DNA of 16,876 nt from JBJXFY01 sp046155815 (GTDB lineage: Bacteria > Verrucomicrobiota > Verrucomicrobiia > Limisphaerales > CAIMTB01): contig JBJXFY010000302.1 of NCBI GenBank assembly GCA_046155815.1, forward strand, positions 1 through 16,876, written 5' to 3'. Numbering within the stretch: position 1 is the first letter of the stretch; each line of letters starts with the position of its first letter. The notes below the pieces were generated by a model. The model was given only the letters and a program-made list of their open reading frames with translations, was not told where the DNA came from and did no database searches. Positions 14,841 to 16,876 of the stretch are shown here, piece after piece. A program made the translations under genes and the position numbers.

Positions 14841-15833
14841 TCAGTTTGCCCGTCGGGCGTCGCGCCGCTCATCGGCCGGCCTCTCCGGGCCGGATGACCT
14901 GTCGCGCCGGGCAGAACCCGGCGCATTTCCCGCGGCCACGAACTCCACCACCACCGGCCGGTGATCGGACGCCTCAGTTTCCGGCACCCACGCCCGCGTC
15001 GCCCGCCACGGCGAGCCACGCGGCGTCCAGAGGTAGTCAATCCGCCTGGCCGGCCGATCGGCGGGGATCGTGAACCCGTCGCCCTCCCCGGCGACCAGCC
15101 ACGCGTCCTGCCAGCGCTCGCCCAGCGCGGCGTGGACGCGGCTGCCGGGCGTGTCGTTGAAGTCGCCGCCGAGGATCACCGGCTCCGTCGTGCGCGCAAG
15201 CAGGGCGTTGATCTCCGCGACGTTGCTGAGGCGTTCGGCGTCGTCGGGGCGGTAGTCCATGTGCGTGTTCCAGAACTGCACGCGGCCGTGGCCGGCCACT
15301 TCGGCCGTGAGCTGCAGCAGCCCGCGCTGCTCGCCCGGACGCAGCATCCGGTAGTGCAGGTTCGTCCACGCGACGACGGGGAACCGGCTGAGGGTGGCGT
15401 TGCCGTACTCGCCGCCCTGGTAGGGGATGTTGCGGCTGAAGACGGCATGCATCCCCGTCAGCGCCGCCAGCTCGGCGGCGAGGTCGCGGCGGTCCGTGCG
15501 CGGCGTGCCGCGGTCCACCTCCTGCAGCAGCACCACGTCCGCCTGCGCGTCACGGATGACGCCCGCGATGCGCGGAAGGTCCACGCGGTCGTCCAGCCCG
15601 CGGCCGTGGCGGATGTTGTAGGACATCACGCGGAGCGTGACCGGGGCGGGTTCGGCGGGCGGGCGCGAGGCGCATGCGCCGAGCAGCGCGGCGGAGACGA
15701 AAACGAGGAACGCGCGGAAGAACCAGCGCCGCGGAGCGCCGTCCTCCGGACCGGCGCGGCGGTTGCGCTGCCAAGACTTGGCGGGCCGGAGGCCGGCGCT
15801 CCGGGCCGCGGCCAGGCGAGGCTGCCCGCTCAT
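14841..15833 (-). CDS. Endonuclease/exonuclease/phosphatase-family lipoprotein
   Basis: A 330-aa protein with a DNase I-like (EEP) fold, hydrolysing phosphodiester or phosphate-ester bonds; its substrate cannot be read from sequence. Catalytic residues are visible in order: N73 in SYNIRHG, E105 in LLQEVD, H191 and D193 in NTHMDYR, D224 and N226 in GGDFND, and D290/H291 in SDHRPV. A lipoprotein signal occurs unusually late: RRWFFRAFLVFVSAALLGAC, with lipobox LGAC and Cys54, so the mature protein would be membrane-anchored outside the cytoplasm. The first 36 residues are arginine-rich and are encoded by a palindromic repeat, so they look like a later addition. The start at 15833 overlaps the upstream MFS stop as ATGA. 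The C-terminal 28 residues are hydrophilic and low-complexity. Confidence 0.88.
   Translation of the reverse strand: MSGQPRLAAARSAGLRPAKSWQRNRRAGPEDGAPRRWFFRAFLVFVSAALLGACASRPPAEPAPVTLRVMSYNIRHGRGLDDRVDLPRIAGVIRDAQADVVLLQEVDRGTPRTDRRDLAAELAALTGMHAVFSRNIPYQGGEYGNATLSRFPVVAWTNLHYRMLRPGEQRGLLQLTAEVAGHGRVQFWNTHMDYRPDDAERLSNVAEINALLARTTEPVILGGDFNDTPGSRVHAALGERWQDAWLVAGEGDGFTIPADRPARRIDYLWTPRGSPWRATRAWVPETEASDHRPVVVEFVAAGNAPGSARRDRSSGPERPADERRDARRAN
15732..15804. repeat. Palindromic REP-like element inside the EEP gene 5' end
   Basis: Arm 1, beginning CGGAGCGCCGTCCTCCGG at 15732, is the inverted copy of arm 2 (15781-15804). They match at 20 of 22 aligned bases; the consensus unit is GGAGCGCCGGCCTCCGG. 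Between the arms lies a small perfect palindrome, GCCAAG-A-CTTGGC (15770-15782). The whole element lies in the first 35 codons of the EEP gene, upstream of its lipoprotein signal. It resembles dispersed palindromic repeats of GC-rich Verrucomicrobiota as I recall them; no second copy is seen in this window. Confidence 0.6.
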
Positions 15834-16876
15834 GGATTTGTCCCGGGTTCGGAACGGCGCGCCAGCTTCGCCCACGCCAGCACGCCCGCCCCGAGCGAAA
15901 TCGCCGCGCAGACGAGGTATGGGACGGCGGGCGACCAGCCAAAGGCCACGCTCGCAAACACCGGCCCCGCGATGCGCGCAAGGCTGCCGGCGCTCTGCGC
16001 CACGCCGAGCGTCGCGCCCTGCTCGTCCGGTGGCGAGAGCAGCGAGAGCATCCCGAACAGCGGCGGCCGCGTCAGCCCCGAACCGACCGCCAGCACGGCC
16101 AGCGCCAGCAGCAGCAGCGCCCACGGCGCGCCGCCGAGCGTGAACAGCAGCCCCAGCGTCCGCCACCACGGGACGCCGTGGTCATCCACGAGCCGCGCGG
16201 GCGAATGATGGATCTGCCCGCCGAGGAACGGCAGCGGCGCGAGGCTCACGGCCACGAGCACGAGGCTCACCGCGATGAGCCGCGGCTCCCCGAGCCGCTT
16301 CACCAGCCGGCCCAGCGGCCCGCCCTGCACGAACGCGCCGATCAGCCCGCAGAACGCGAAGAGGAACGCCGTCGCGATCTCCGCGTCCGCTCCCTGCGGC
16401 GCGAAGTGGAAGTTCCGCGCCACCAGCAGCCCGAGCGTCGTCTCGAAGCAGGTGAAGGCGAACGTCGCGAGGAAGAACAGCAGCACCAGCACGCCGACGC
16501 GCGGCCGGGCGAGCACCTCCTTCCAGTACGCGAAGCCGGGCCGCCGGACGGCCGCGGGCGCCGCCCCGGTCCGGCTTTCACCCAGCACGCACCACATCAG
16601 CCCGAGGTTCGCCGCGCTCAGCGCCGCGGCGAACCAGCCCGGCCCGGCGAGGCCGAACTTCAGCAGCGCCACCACCGCAATCAGCGGCCCGCAGATGAAG
16701 CCGAGGCCGAACGCCATGCCAATGAGTCCCATCCGCCGCGAGCGTTGCTCCGGCGGCGAGATGTCCGCGATGTAGGCCTGCGCCACCGTCAGGTTCGCGC
16801 CGCAGATGCCGCCGAGGATGCGCGAGGCGAGGATCAGCCCCAGCGCCGTGCCCGCGTGCGCGGCCGACGAGCCGAG
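15830..16876 (-). CDS. MFS transporter, Tet/DHA1 type (partial, N-terminus beyond the edge)
   Basis: The last 348 residues of a major facilitator superfamily drug:proton antiporter are present; the first helices lie outside the right edge. The visible part opens LGSSAAHAGTALGLILASRI, then GGICGANLTVAQAYIADISP (helix 4 region) and EQRSRRMGLIGMAFGLGFICGP, the antiporter motif C of TetA-like efflux pumps. About ten membrane helices can be followed, with a hydrophilic central loop (about residues 105-125 of the visible part) between the two six-helix halves. The ligand is unknown; TetA-like sequence alone does not prove tetracycline export. The stop (15832-15830) overlaps the start of the EEP lipoprotein gene as ATGA, so the two are coupled in one operon. 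Confidence 0.9.
   Translation of the reverse strand, partial: LGSSAAHAGTALGLILASRILGGICGANLTVAQAYIADISPPEQRSRRMGLIGMAFGLGFICGPLIAVVALLKFGLAGPGWFAAALSAANLGLMWCVLGESRTGAAPAAVRRPGFAYWKEVLARPRVGVLVLLFFLATFAFTCFETTLGLLVARNFHFAPQGADAEIATAFLFAFCGLIGAFVQGGPLGRLVKRLGEPRLIAVSLVLVAVSLAPLPFLGGQIHHSPARLVDDHGVPWWRTLGLLFTLGGAPWALLLLALAVLAVGSGLTRPPLFGMLSLLSPPDEQGATLGVAQSAGSLARIAGPVFASVAFGWSPAVPYLVCAAISLGAGVLAWAKLARRSEPGTNP

Noticed and set aside
1..16876. CRISPR array, prophage genes or integrase next to the tRNA
   Set aside because: No regularly spaced direct repeats, phage structural genes, integrase or duplicated tRNA 3' end were seen.

Overview
The window is one stretch of very GC-rich bacterial chromosome, with 12 protein-coding genes (two cut by the window edges), one tRNA-Lys and one decayed insertion sequence. 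No gene here is a definitive taxonomic marker. The long secreted FG-GAP/ASPIC-UnbV protein, the DUF5990 protein, the zinc-ribbon protein next to rnc, the near absence of Shine-Dalgarno sites and the many short palindromes together suggest Verrucomicrobiota (Pedosphaera/Limisphaera-like). That assignment is inference.

Layout. Positions 1-607 hold a minus-strand pair: a DUF5990 protein and, overlapping its 3' end by 17 nt, the start of a membrane or secreted protein that runs off the left edge. Positions 747-3228 hold a plus-strand run: an exported leucine-rich-repeat protein, a 214-aa four-cysteine protein of unknown function, and rnc (RNase III), closed by a clear intrinsic terminator. The start codon of the 214-aa gene lies inside a strong inverted repeat. 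A 1,224-aa exported protein with two FG-GAP/ASPIC-UnbV modules follows (3271-6945). It converges on a minus-strand GT39/ArnT-like membrane glycosyltransferase (6967-8583). tRNA-Lys(TTT) is at 8721-8796.

From about 8905 to 9857 is a minus-strand IS3-family remnant, frameshifted, with in-frame stops and an internal deletion. It abuts the stop codon of a minus-strand type I polyprenyl diphosphate synthase (9858-10775). After a 303-nt divergent intergenic region come an M16 zinc peptidase and pabB on the plus strand. pabB overlaps tail-to-tail with a minus-strand single-domain kinase-like protein that lacks several canonical kinase residues. At the right edge is a minus-strand, translationally coupled pair: a Tet-type MFS transporter (cut by the edge) followed by a lipoprotein of the endonuclease/exonuclease/phosphatase fold.

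Most genes are housekeeping (rnc, isoprenoid synthase, pabB, tRNA) or generic envelope functions. I found no convincing new multi-gene system. The best leads are the start-codon-sequestering hairpin before the 214-aa gene, the degenerate kinase, a palindromic repeat that seems to have become coding sequence at the 5' end of the phosphatase-like lipoprotein, and the double-module FG-GAP protein.
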